The translations under genes and the position numbers were made by a program. Positions 35,515 to 48,800 of a stretch of DNA of 64,000 nt are shown piece after piece. The first letter of the stretch is position 1. Each line of letters begins with the position of its first letter. Below the pieces are notes generated by a model. The model was not told where the DNA came from. It saw only the letters and a program-made list of their open reading frames with translations, and did not search any database. The DNA comes from Heliopora coerulea (Eukaryota > Cnidaria > Anthozoa > Scleralcyonacea > Helioporidae): positions 1,800,501 through 1,864,500 of the forward strand of contig JASJOG010000042.1 of assembly GCA_030142905.1 (NCBI GenBank). Direction: 5' to 3'.

Positions 35515-37003
35515 CTTGCGTTCCAAAGTTTTTCCTATGTCTCCATGTAACCATAACTGACTTGGTATTTTTAAACGTCGAAATGAGCTTTGTTTTATTT
35601 TCGTTCTCGACTGCCCTGGCCTTCGCTTTTTTCCCTCACTTTGAGCTTCAGCCTGATACGCAAATCAGGTCGGTTTTACAAGGTCCCATCGACCCGATAC
35701 GATTGTCACAAACTACTGTTCATCATGGCGTATGGAATACGAGTACAATATCTTTCCAATCATTCGCCCAGGAATCCTGCAATACGTCATGAAGACATCG
35801 GTGACTGGATTGTATATGCCAGGAAGAGTGATCGTAGGGGATAATCGTTACGTGTAGATCACTCCAAAAGGATTCAGCCGTAAAAATTCTCTTTACTTCA
35901 TTATTTGACTATGTACTTGGTGTTTTTCTTACGTGTGTAGTAGTTTAGCGTGGCAATTACTTAAAGCCAGTAGCGGATACGTACTTACTTTAAGGCTGTT
36001 TTCCATTAGGTGGATCATATCGTGCGGAAGCGACTTTTTCTTGTATCTCGTAGGGTCTCGACTGTAATGAGAAACCTATTCAGTTTACACTAAATGCCGA
36101 TTCAAGCGCTAAAATTTGCCCAGTGGAAAACATCCTTCCCGAAAAGACGGAATTTTCCGAGTGGAAAAATTTTGTTTTTCCTTCAAAGGTCATAAGAAAA
36201 ACAGAAAATTTCGTCCGCAAGGAAAATTTCGCTCATTGGAAATGAGACCTGGCGAAAACGTCTGTACGCTTTTCCCATTCTAAGCTGGTGGTCTCTCACG
36301 TTTCACGTGTATCCACGCGCAGCGATGCCAACTATTTCCCGCGCACACTTTGCGGATTCTCGTCTCAACCAGGTAAAGTGTTTCCCGCGTCCACACCGAT
36401 ATAAAGAAAACGTTCATTAATTTTTCGTAGTGATCCCGTTTCCAACTTCGGTGTTGTTCTCCTGAACGTTGAAAACTGGCGGTCGTGTGGAAATTTTAAC
36501 ATTTCAATGGTAATCCAAGTAACTTTAATGGAACCGAACCGAGCGTAGCTAGGATCGAGTGCTGGTCAGGGCTCAGAGACACTTGCGCTGTAAACTGTGC
36601 CACCAAGCCCCCTTCAGAATGACGATACTTTTATGGCCAGCCTGGATGCATCAACGAAGTGTTGGAGACTTCGCTACGACTGTCGGTACGCAGCGTCAAA
36701 TTGTCCTTTGTGAGCCCCGCTTTCGAATAATTTGCTGTGCCATTGGCAGTTTAGTACTGTGGTCATTGCGTTTTTCCTTGCATGCGAGATAAGTCGAGCA
36801 GACTGTTTTAAAGTCGAAAAAGATGAAGGGTCGTTTCAGGGTGTTTTGTAGACATCGGGGATGCCTTGCTTTTTCAGATTTTTGTTTCTCTTCTTTTCTT
36901 CTCTCCTTGTATTATCTGATGTGTTGTTTTGTTCAAGGTGTCCGATATAGAGGACACCGAACGTTGAAGAGTCAACCAAACATCGTTATACGTTATATTT
37001 AGT
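35515..37003. other. No gene seen
   Basis: Two overlapping plus-strand frames near 35562-35844 and one at 36559-36792 lack recognisable domains or splice context. Treated as intergenic. Confidence 0.3.
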
Positions 37004-37114
37004 AGATAATTACTGAGACACGTAGCGTTATTTGATATAATGCAGGCAGCTGAGGCCGCTGGCCGAAGTTGCTTGCATTATATCAAATAACGCTACGTGT
37101 CTCAGTAATTATCT
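37004..37114. repeat. Perfect 41-bp inverted repeat (foldback element)
   Basis: 37004-37044 and 37074-37114 are exact reverse complements, separated by a 29-base GC-rich loop. A second weaker hairpin follows (GCAGCGAGCAAAATT and partner near 37170-37225). Words like TTGATATAATGCA recur elsewhere in the window (29466, 39960), suggesting a dispersed foldback family. Confidence 0.8.
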
Positions 37115-37481
37115 CTTATAATTATTGACCCTCTTTAAAATCCATTGTTTTCTCTGCATTATATCAACGAATGCAGCGAGCAAAATTTTACAAACTCGAC
37201 TTGCATAATTTTGCTCGCTGCTTTCGTAAATTAAATGCACAATGAAAACAGGTTTTGATGCGGGTCAGTAATTATATGTTAGCTGTCAGCTAACCCCATT
37301 TTACGGTCAAGGACCAAGTTTCAAAACGACAACGTGGGACAATGGAAGTGCCGTGTTGAACGGCAATGAATACGATCAGTTCCGATTGCATTCGAATTGG
37401 AAAAGTACAATCAACATCGTCAGATGCATACGGCAAGTAACGCGACTGTACCCAATAGTGGTCAGTTCAAGGAGAATAACG

Positions 37482-37556
37482 ATGTCTTCTCCAAGGGAGT
37501 CCAGCATGCGGTCTGGGGGTAGAACTCCGGAGCGTAAGCTTTGCAGGTTATGCTAG
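37482..37556 (+). other. Possible N-terminal fragment of a CRLC-type gene family
   Basis: An ATG opens 24 codons reading MSSPRESSMRSGG then RTPERKLCRLC and stop. A TPER..CRLC start is one I associate loosely with cnidarian dispersed zinc-finger-type proteins. Nothing downstream continues it, so it would be a broken copy. This is recognition from memory of style only. Confidence 0.2.
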
Positions 37557-37559
37557 TTG

Positions 37560-39169
37560 TTATTTTCATATTTTCATATTTTCAAATTTTTTAGCTGCTA
37601 TAGCATCTCAGCACTACATCTATAGTCATTCTGAAACTTTCAAGTCTAAAATTTAACTTCTAAAATCTAAATTCTTTGGCTTGACTGCTCGGCATTCACT
37701 CTGGCTCCCAGTTGGGAAAAAAAATCAGGGAGTTTGACTCCATGTAAAAAAGGTCGGACACCACTTGGCTGCACCATTTTCAGGAGTGGGCTGTCGTAAT
37801 TTCGTCCCTATAAGACCTGTAGCTATCGTTTGGGGTTGCGGTAAATGCTCGAGGGGATAAGGTGGGACTGTGAGTTTGAGAAGAGAATGCGCAGCGTAGC
37901 CTTCTGCAACTGGTGAGTTAACATTTCAACGTCCATCGTTTTCCTGCCACAAAAATTGTTTTTACTTGCTTGCACACGTTGAGTACTTATCTTCTTGTCA
38001 AGGCTGCAATGTCTTTTTTTTTCTTCCGTCAAATCTCGACTAGAACTGTCGCTTGAAAGTTTACGCGCAACTCCAGGAACCTGAGCGAAATGTCAAATGT
38101 GAGGGCAGTTTTACGAGGTGGATAATGTGGCCTTAGTTCTAATGACCATGTTATCTCTACGTGTTTGCAACAAGTCTGACACTTCCTCGATGACCGACTG
38201 ACTAAAGCTTGACAACGAACCTTTACGTTTCGGACAAATCCGTAGTTCGACAAACGGCTGACTTCGTGATCGTAAGAACTGATTAGCATATTTTACATGT
38301 AGATGCAGTGGCTCGATGAGGCTTTTCGGCACTCGGAGCCAGTGCATCCTCTTGTACTGCCCCCCCAGCGCATTGGTTGAGCATACGGGGGTTGAACACA
38401 CGAAGGTAGAAACATTGCGTACAGTGAGAAGAGGCAATAAATTCCTTTTCATGTATTTACACCACCAATTGTTTGCATATCACTTTTACTCTTAAACGTA
38501 CTTCGTCCGACTCGGGTTTTCTCAGGGATCCCTTAAAATTACGTGTTGCTAGAAGCCGAGTAAAAATCAGCGTTCGTACCTACAAATATCATTGTGTATA
38601 CAGAAATATATAAAGCCATCATCTGTCAAGGAATTTAAGGTTCTTTCGAAATATAATTACTAGTTTTAGAACAGAATTTGCTCTTCAAGCAAGCATTCTA
38701 TAATTTTCAGAGACACGAAATCATGACGGTTAACTGTTAGTCTTGGATTCGTGTAGTATTTTAACAATCTGAACATAAGAAATTTTTTTTTGGCTAATCA
38801 TTATTAGACACGTTCCTAAAACGTCATGCGAGTATAACATTTTACTAACGCCATAAAGTCCTTTTTCATTTTATGAACTTATATATCCAGGAGAGTCTAA
38901 TATTGCAAAGATTAAGCCCTAGAGAACTATTTTAGTACAGTTCTACACAGTGGTCGTCGGATCTAGGATCTGGTCGATATTTTGCAATGTCTACGAAATC
39001 TAACAAATCTATCCAGTTCATTACCAATGTCCAATTTTAATGTTTTCCGATCAAATTTTACTGAGGCTAAAGTAGTCGAGTACATTAAAGGTGAAGTAAA
39101 ACTTATATTTCTCGAGAATGGCGCATGTGCCAAACATTTAATAAATTGATAATTTAACAATAAAATTAA
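37560..39169. other. No gene seen
   Basis: Minus-strand frames of 69-113 codons at 37823-38452 overlap one another and have no recognised domain. No exon supported. Confidence 0.3.
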
Positions 39170-40440
39170 CAACTACATACGAGTAACAACATCTTGTAAA
39201 CCGAAGAATTTGATCAAAAAACAACACGAATGACGACTTGAAGGTAATATTTTAACCTTATTACAAGCTTTTCTCGTTTAAGTTTCAGTTCACTGCCGTT
39301 TTGGAAATGAATAAAAATTAGATCGCCTCGGTGGTCTACATGCCCAATCTGAATAAGTAAATTAAGCTCAATCTTTTTTGACTTCAGTGGAAAGTTCAGC
39401 GCTAACAAATTCTTTTGAAATCCTGTCAGACACGGTCATAAATAATTTAAGTATAAAGGGTGTCCCAAAAAACCCGAAAACTATTGAAATCACTTATTGT
39501 TAAAATTTGAATGCCCTGCCGAAAAAGCTGAACATAATGATGCGTAAAATATTGAAAAGGTGCATGTATTAAAATTTAGGTAAGAAAATCGCCTTGTAAA
39601 GTGCTCGATTTTTTGCCCGTGGGAATTTAAAGCATTATGTATAAAATTACTTTTATCAATCATTTATGCACTCGTAAGGACCAACAGAGTGCTAAGGCAT
39701 TCAAATTCCAACAATTAAATTGTTATTGGTGATATCAATAGTTTTCGTTTTTTTGGGACACCCTGTATACCAGTACTTGGTTTGGGGTTTTTTTGTATTC
39801 AAGAACAATATACAGGGCAGCTAAAATTCTTGATGTCCAGTTAAAGGAAGCCGAAGAAGGGCGTAGCCTGAAGCTGGCTGCAAATCTAAAGGCCAAGTTT
39901 GGCCCTAGGGATTATCTGTTACACGACTGATCATCCAGAGATTTCATCATTCTCTTTCTTCATTATATCAAAGGTTTTAGCTCCACTTTCTCTTGTTCAT
40001 GCATACAAAAAAGCAGCCAAGTCATGGTATACTTTACTAGTTTCATGACCGCATCTGACAGGCTTTCCAAAGAATTCGTTAGTGCTGATCTTTCTACCGG
40101 ATTCAACAAAACTTGTGCTTAATTTACATATTCAGATTAGACATCTAAACCACCAAAGCGATCTAATTTTATTCATTTCCAAAACGGCAGTATTTCGAAA
40201 CGCAATCGAGTGGCTTGTAATACAGTTAAAACATTACCGTCGAGTCGTCATTCGTCGTCTTTTGTGGTCTCAGATCTTGGATTTACAAGATGTTGTCACT
40301 CGGAATTTGATTTATTACAAAAGCGTCGGACTACTTGAGTCATTGACCGACCCAAGCATCTCAGTAATCTTCGTCGGTTCAATGAACATGGCTTGAGGAT
40401 AACGTGTCGAAGTGTTCACAAAGTATGCCTACCGTCCAGT
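39170..40440. repeat. Palindromic repeat, copy B (inverted relative to copy A)
   Basis: Reverse complement of 30765-31850, interrupted by a MITE at 39456-39765. As in copy A, its two halves are themselves reverse complements, so either copy could fold back on itself. Confidence 0.75.
39456..39765. mobile_element. Tc1/mariner-like MITE, 310 bp, TA target site
   Basis: Inverted ends of about 25-30 bp (AAGGGTGTCCCAAAAAA... and ...TTTTTTTGGGACACCCTG) are flanked by TA on both sides (39454-39455, 39766-39767). The repeat copy at 31426-31427 shows the unoccupied site with a single TA. No transposase inside, so it moved with help from a related autonomous element. Confidence 0.85.
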
Positions 40441-40444
40441 TGGA

Positions 40445-43147
<2,703 letters not shown>

Positions 43148-43184
43148 TCATGTAAACATTTTTCATGTAAAAAAGACCTTAAAA

Positions 43185-44584
43185 CAGTGGTTCCCAACCT
43201 TTTCTATGCTCTGCACCCCTAGAAAATTTCTGATGTATTCTCACACCCCCTACAGAAGTTATATCTGCTTTGAAGTTGAAGAAAGCAAACATGTACTCAA
43301 TTTGAGCAACACATTTATTTAAGCTAATTTTTGAATGACATAAAAATCAATTGTTCCTGCGTCTTGTTTATGATTTTGTCAAAACGGGGGACTTTTTTGC
43401 TGATGGCGACCCACAGGTCTGCTTGTGGATTCAGGTGATTTCTCGATTTTGTCTTGATTGACAAAAGTGAACTGAATCCTGATTCACATAAGTATCTTGT
43501 CGCAAATGGGATAAGGACACCCAGTGCCTTTTCACAAAGTTGTGGATACATATCCATTGCTGAACACCAATACTCTTCCAAAGTCTTGCTTTCAAATCTC
43601 ATTTTAAGATCCCGACTTGTCCGCAAATCAAGAAGATCTTCCTTCAGCTCATGATCATCTGACATTTTCTCCAAATTGTAGGTATATGGATTCACGACCC
43701 ATTCTTCCGAAATCTTCAGGTCTCCAGCAGTAAAATATCCATCAAACGATTCTGACAGCATTTCCAAATGAGCCACGATTTCTTCACGCACAGTAAGAAA
43801 TATAGATCCATTATCATCTGCCATTTTTTCAAGTGATGGAAAATTTGAAAGATTACCTCTTTCTACCCGCCGACGCCAAAGAAATAGTTTTTCTTTGAAA
43901 GCATTCAACTTTTCGCAACATTTCAATATGTTTATCTGTTTCCCTTGAAGAGAAACACTCAGATCATTCATACAAGTGAAAATGTCAGCCAAGTATGCCA
44001 ACATTTGGATGAATTCTTGGGATTCCAAAGCTCTGAGCTGATGAGAGCCACGTTCCTTCAAGAAAACTTTGATTTTCCCTCCGCAGTTCGAAGAAGCGGG
44101 TTAAAGCTCGTCCTCGTGACAGCCAGCGGACTTCGGTGTGAAAAATCAAAACTGTGTGTTCGTTTCCCAGATCTTCGCAAAATGATTTAAAGATACGATG
44201 GTTTACAGCAGGATCCCTAATTCAGTTGATGGTATTTACACAACTGTCGAGTACTTTCTCCAAATTTGAAGGCAATGTTTTTGATGCCAAAGTGTGACGA
44301 TGAAGGAAACAGTGGATAACTTACAAGTGCGGAATCTCCTGTTTCATCAGCCCAGAAAATCCCGATTTATTCCCTAACATCGCAGGGGCACCATCAGTGC
44401 ACTCAGAACCAATTTTTTTCAGATCTACATCATGTTTCGCCAAGAAGTCCTTCACAGTCTGAAATATTGGCTGTTCACGGCACGGACAACAAAATATACA
44501 TCTACACTGTAATTAAAAATTATCCAAATCCAAATTTTTGCACCCCATGAAATATCGTCTCGCACCCCTGGTTGGGAACCCCTG
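43185..44584 (-). mobile_element. Truncated hAT transposon, copy 1
   Basis: Ends are CAGTGGTTCCCAACC (43185) and GGTTGGGAACCCCTG (44584), typical hAT inverted repeats. A minus-strand transposase remnant includes GSECTDGAPAMLGNKSG, HTEVRWLSRGRALTRFF and an intact 245-codon C-terminal frame (43324-44061), with the C-terminal ATRYLCESGFSSLLSIKTK. The style is that of ZBED5/SCAND3-related hAT proteins. The N-terminal zinc-finger half is missing and there are stops near 44230 and 44320. The 8-base flanks (CCTTAAAA, GTCTACAA) do not match well, so no target-site duplication is claimed. Confidence 0.8.
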
Positions 44585-44641
44585 GTCTACAAGATGAGTG
44601 TCTCACTCCGTTCTTGAACTTTGCTTGCACTGTGAGCGCTG

Positions 44642-44996
44642 TTAAACAAGCCTTCTATTTTTCTTCCTTGGCCAAATTTCGACAGCCTTTTCAAAATCAA
44701 AGCCCTCCTTGTTCGGTCCTTCTATTTCAATTTGCATGAGACAGTCTAGTGTCTTCGTCTTCAGTTTGTTTCGGAGGTAGTTTTTCGTTGTGTATATTTC
44801 TGAAAATCCTCTTTCGCAATCAGCAGTCGATACTGGCAAAGTTACGGTCCAAGCGTCGCGGAAGCCAACCTTAATGATTTGAAATGGAGTCTGTAATTCG
44901 AGGTGATGTCGATTCTGGTGATGATTTCTGAACTGGAGGAGATTTCACAGAGCCACACCATTGATCCAGTGTACAGAGCTTTCTTTTTGGAGGCAT
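44642..44996 (-). pseudogene. Deleted hAT transposase of KIAA1586-like type
   Basis: Read on minus, an ATG at 44996 starts MPPKRKLCTLDQW and runs about 40 codons to a stop. In another frame, directly overlapping, comes the C-terminal hAT dimerisation part GFRDAWTVTLPVSTADCERGF ... EKAVEIWPRKKNRRL. The start and end of the transposase are thus joined with the middle deleted. It is a different hAT family from the neighbour at 43185-44584. Confidence 0.7.
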
Positions 44997-45299
44997 TATC
45001 CCAATTAAAAAGACTTAAAAATTAAACTTGAAACCAGAGCCTTCGATTGCAGATATTACATGTTTTAACGATATGGACAAGAAATTTGATTGGCTCTTCG
45101 AGATGTATAACCATTGCAGCTTGTTTAAAATACCGCTGACCCCATGATAATGACAAGAGAAACGAGAGGGCAAAGAGGAAAAATCACGGAGCGCTCCGCA
45201 AATTGAAAGGGGCAAGAAAATGGCAGTGCGCAATGCTTTTTCGTTTACGCCTAGCTGGAACACTGTATATACACATTTATCTGACGACAGTGTTTACAT

Positions 45300-45385
45300 C
45301 GATCGAGAAGCCGTAAATCTACTAGACTTGGAATATGTTAAAATCTCGGTCATGACTCATTTTCGAGGTCAAAGCGAATAGAGAG
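45300..45385 (+). promoter_or_regulatory. Possible 5' UTR exon of the SAM-PNP-NB-ARC-TPR gene
   Basis: AGAG followed by GTAAG at 45386 is a good donor, and the next acceptor (TTTCATTCAG) opens the exon at 45803. No coding frame passes through this exon into the next, so it would be untranslated. Its 5' end is not defined. Confidence 0.35.
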
Positions 45386-45835
45386 GTAAGTTTCATGACG
45401 TTTTTTATTCTTTGTGATTTGATTTTGGATGGAAGCGGAGCGGCGCGCCGCAATTCATGTGAAAGGAAGGGCAAGCGCAAGGATGAAACAACACCAACGG
45501 ACACTTGGTTTGATTGTTTTTAATTCGACGATCGAAGTCGTAACAGCAATTAAAGTTGCTGAGTTCAGGGAAGCCTGGTGTAATGGAGTTAGTCAATAGT
45601 TTGCAATGAGGTTACATCAAATTTATAAGCACCCAAATTAGAAAAAATGTTTCTTTCCTTCCAACCATCCAATTCATTTTTTCCTTTCTCTAAGCTGTAT
45701 ATTATTAAATTTGTCAATCACTTCATTTCTTTGTTTGTTTTTCAGTTCTTTGTTTATTTGTGCAACCATTTATTCATGGATTCAATCCTTTCTTTCATTC
45801 AGGATGATGATGTGGAAGAATAGTTGAAAAATATC

Positions 45836-48800
45836 ATGCAACACAGTAATGAGACAGCAGACATGTCGAAACAAGTATCTGGTGCATCACAAGTATCAAC
45901 GGCTAACTCAACTGTACTGGCTAGTAATCTTGCAGGCTCTGGATATGGTGCCTCTAATGGGAAACCAGTTATGGAGCAACCATCTGGTAAAGCCTTTTTT
46001 TCCATGCACAACATGAATTGAAGAGTTCTTATTGGTTCAGGGATGGTGGCACAAACTCCCTAACGCAGGGACTAAAATTCCTGACTGGGGAGGCTAAACC
46101 AGAGAGGCCAGGGCCACACTCTATGGATAATTTCCTGATTTTAAGGTCATAAATGTCATGTTATGTTTAGCAAGAAATAATCATGACAACTGACTAGTGA
46201 CAGCATTTATTTCACTGGTCAGTTAAGGTCAGACCTCATCCAATCCATCTTATTTCACTTTCTTAATATAAAAAGATTTATTGCGGTGTATAAGTCTTGC
46301 CAAAACATGTATTCTATTTAAAAGATTTGTCATTTACTTGAAGTTTATTTTTAGTGTGGTTTATTTTTACTTATTGAGATCTATGGATCTGTCAAATGAG
46401 CAGTCAACATGTATTCATTCATTTATTCATCTGATCTAACCACATTATTTTGTATATTTAATCTTCAGATGATTCAGGTCCTTGTGTGGATGTTGGCCAG
46501 TTTTTAAGTAGTCTGCAACTTTCTCATCTGAATGATATCTTTCAACGGGAGCAGGTTTGTTGTTCACTCACAAGTTTTACTGACCACCACTGCTGTGGTT
46601 ACTGCTATCACTGTCATTGTAATTTTAGTGGTTGCTGTTGTTTTGTTACTTTACATTTAATCATTCTACTAGCATGGTGGTTGTTCCTGCAGTTACTATA
46701 TTGTTATCAATTTCTTGCCAAGGGTTGCAAAAAAAAATGGGTTATAGCCTCCAATATTTCTGACAAGGAGTTAAGATCTCTTGATACTTTAAAGCTTATG
46801 CTAAGAACTTGCTCAGTACCTTAAATGGTAGTGGAATGCACTCCACTTGTTCTACATTTTGCAAGAATTATCCATCCTATATCAAACATGTTTACTACCC
46901 AATGTCTCTAGCTGCTATACTGTTAACTGTAATATCTTCTGTTTCACCTTCTAAGCACCACTAATTTCATCCCATTTGTGTAGATCACATGGAGTGTTCT
47001 TTCTCACATGGGACACAGTGAACTCAAAGAAATTGGCATCAGTGCTTTTGGCCATCGATTCCAAATACTAAAAGCTGTGAAAGAGAGGTTGACCAACTTG
47101 GGACCAGGTAAAGCATTTGTTGCTTTTCACCTTTTTTTTCTTCAAAATGAAGACCCAAATGTTTGTAAGTGAATTTTTGTTGACGTGAGAATGGCATGGG
47201 TAGCTTACCCTGGAGTGAACTTCATACACTGAGTTTAAGTCATGCTTTTGTTTCAAAGCCCACACGGAGGGATTGGCTGGGGGCTTTAGCCCTTACACTT
47301 TTCAGCACAGTTAAAAGATAAGAAAGTTTGAAAAGGCTGCAGTCACTGGTAGACCTTTTCTAAGCTAGAGGAATCTTCAGAGTACTCAGGATGATGTATT
47401 CAATTTTAATGTTTGCTCAGTAAGAACATCACCAGTTGCAAGCTGTAGTAAGCTAGCACGTCATCTGTTCTAGGATATCCCATAATAACCTGTCTTATTG
47501 CATACATTTCCCTAATGTGATTACAGCTTACTGTAGATTTCAACTAAGACATTCATTTTATGTGTTGATATTCTCCTGTTAAATAAATTCTTGTTGGAAA
47601 ATGTGTAATTCTAGAGTCCTGTAATGTGTTTAGTCTTGAACTCATGCTCGGTTTGGACTCAGGCTTGGTTTACTTTGGCAGCATAAGAAATTTGTTAAAC
47701 TTTCTCTGCTAGATAGAAAATATTGATTGCCAATTATTCAACTTGTATAACACATTTATTTTTGCAGTTCACCACTCAATTGTGGTTAATGATAACAAAA
47801 ACAGTTACAAGACCTTTTTGAATTGTTATGTATAAAGATGAGATGGACTAAAAATCATGATTTGACCCTGCTTGTGGTCTTCATGGTTTTGTGTTATTAT
47901 ATTGTTAAAATGTCTCTCAAAAATCCAGAATATAGAGTCTTGTAGCTTTAAAAAATAAAAGATTTCTCTGGGAAGTGCCAGGGACACCACCCAAGAGGTT
48001 TCACACTCGTTTGGTGCTGGGCAAACATGGATCCATTTAGCCCCCCCACTTTGAAATCCACAATATCAAATACATCACGTGGCAATAATTGTCTTACATT
48101 AAAGTACCAATATTTGCAATTCTTTAAAGTATAATTTATTTTTCTGAGCACTGTAGTATAACTTCTACCTACAAAAAAGGATAATAAACTGGTGATCATT
48201 ATCACCACTTTTGTACACGTTTACTGCAATATTTTTTGAAACTGGTAGTTTGCCGAATTTAAAAACTACATTTAACAGCTATACAGTATTTGTGGTTGGA
48301 CCATACTCTCTGTAGTAGTTTTGAAGCAATCCTTGGGTTTAAGGAGGATTTTTATTTATTTTTTTTTTTTCACGCTAAAATATCAGAAACTGAGCAAAAG
48401 ACAAACCTGGTTGGTAATCCTCCTCCACTCAGTATTATGATCCCAAAACTGGAAGATCTACAGGTATCTCCCGAACCCTGGGATCATGCTCAACTCCCGA
48501 CCGATGTTTTGTTGTTGACTGTGGCTGATGACGAATTTTTAGCCTGCTTTTCTTACCTTGACAACGTCTTCAGATGCTATAACAAAGAACTTGGACGTGT
48601 GTACTTCGGAGAAATTGGTGATGGTCAGAAGAAGGTGAAAGTCTCTTTAGTTAGATGCTCCAGAGGTTTCACTCAGGTTGGTGCTTCGCAAAATGTTGTT
48701 CGAACTGCCGTCGAAATTCTGAAACCAAAAGCCGTGTTTTCTGTTGGGTATTGTGGAGGGTTGAGGAAAGAGAAAACAAAGCTGGGTGATGTCGTGATCT

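Noticed and set aside
35193..35554. Minus-strand frames with YVCM repeats
   Set aside because: Translation of the CATA microsatellite.
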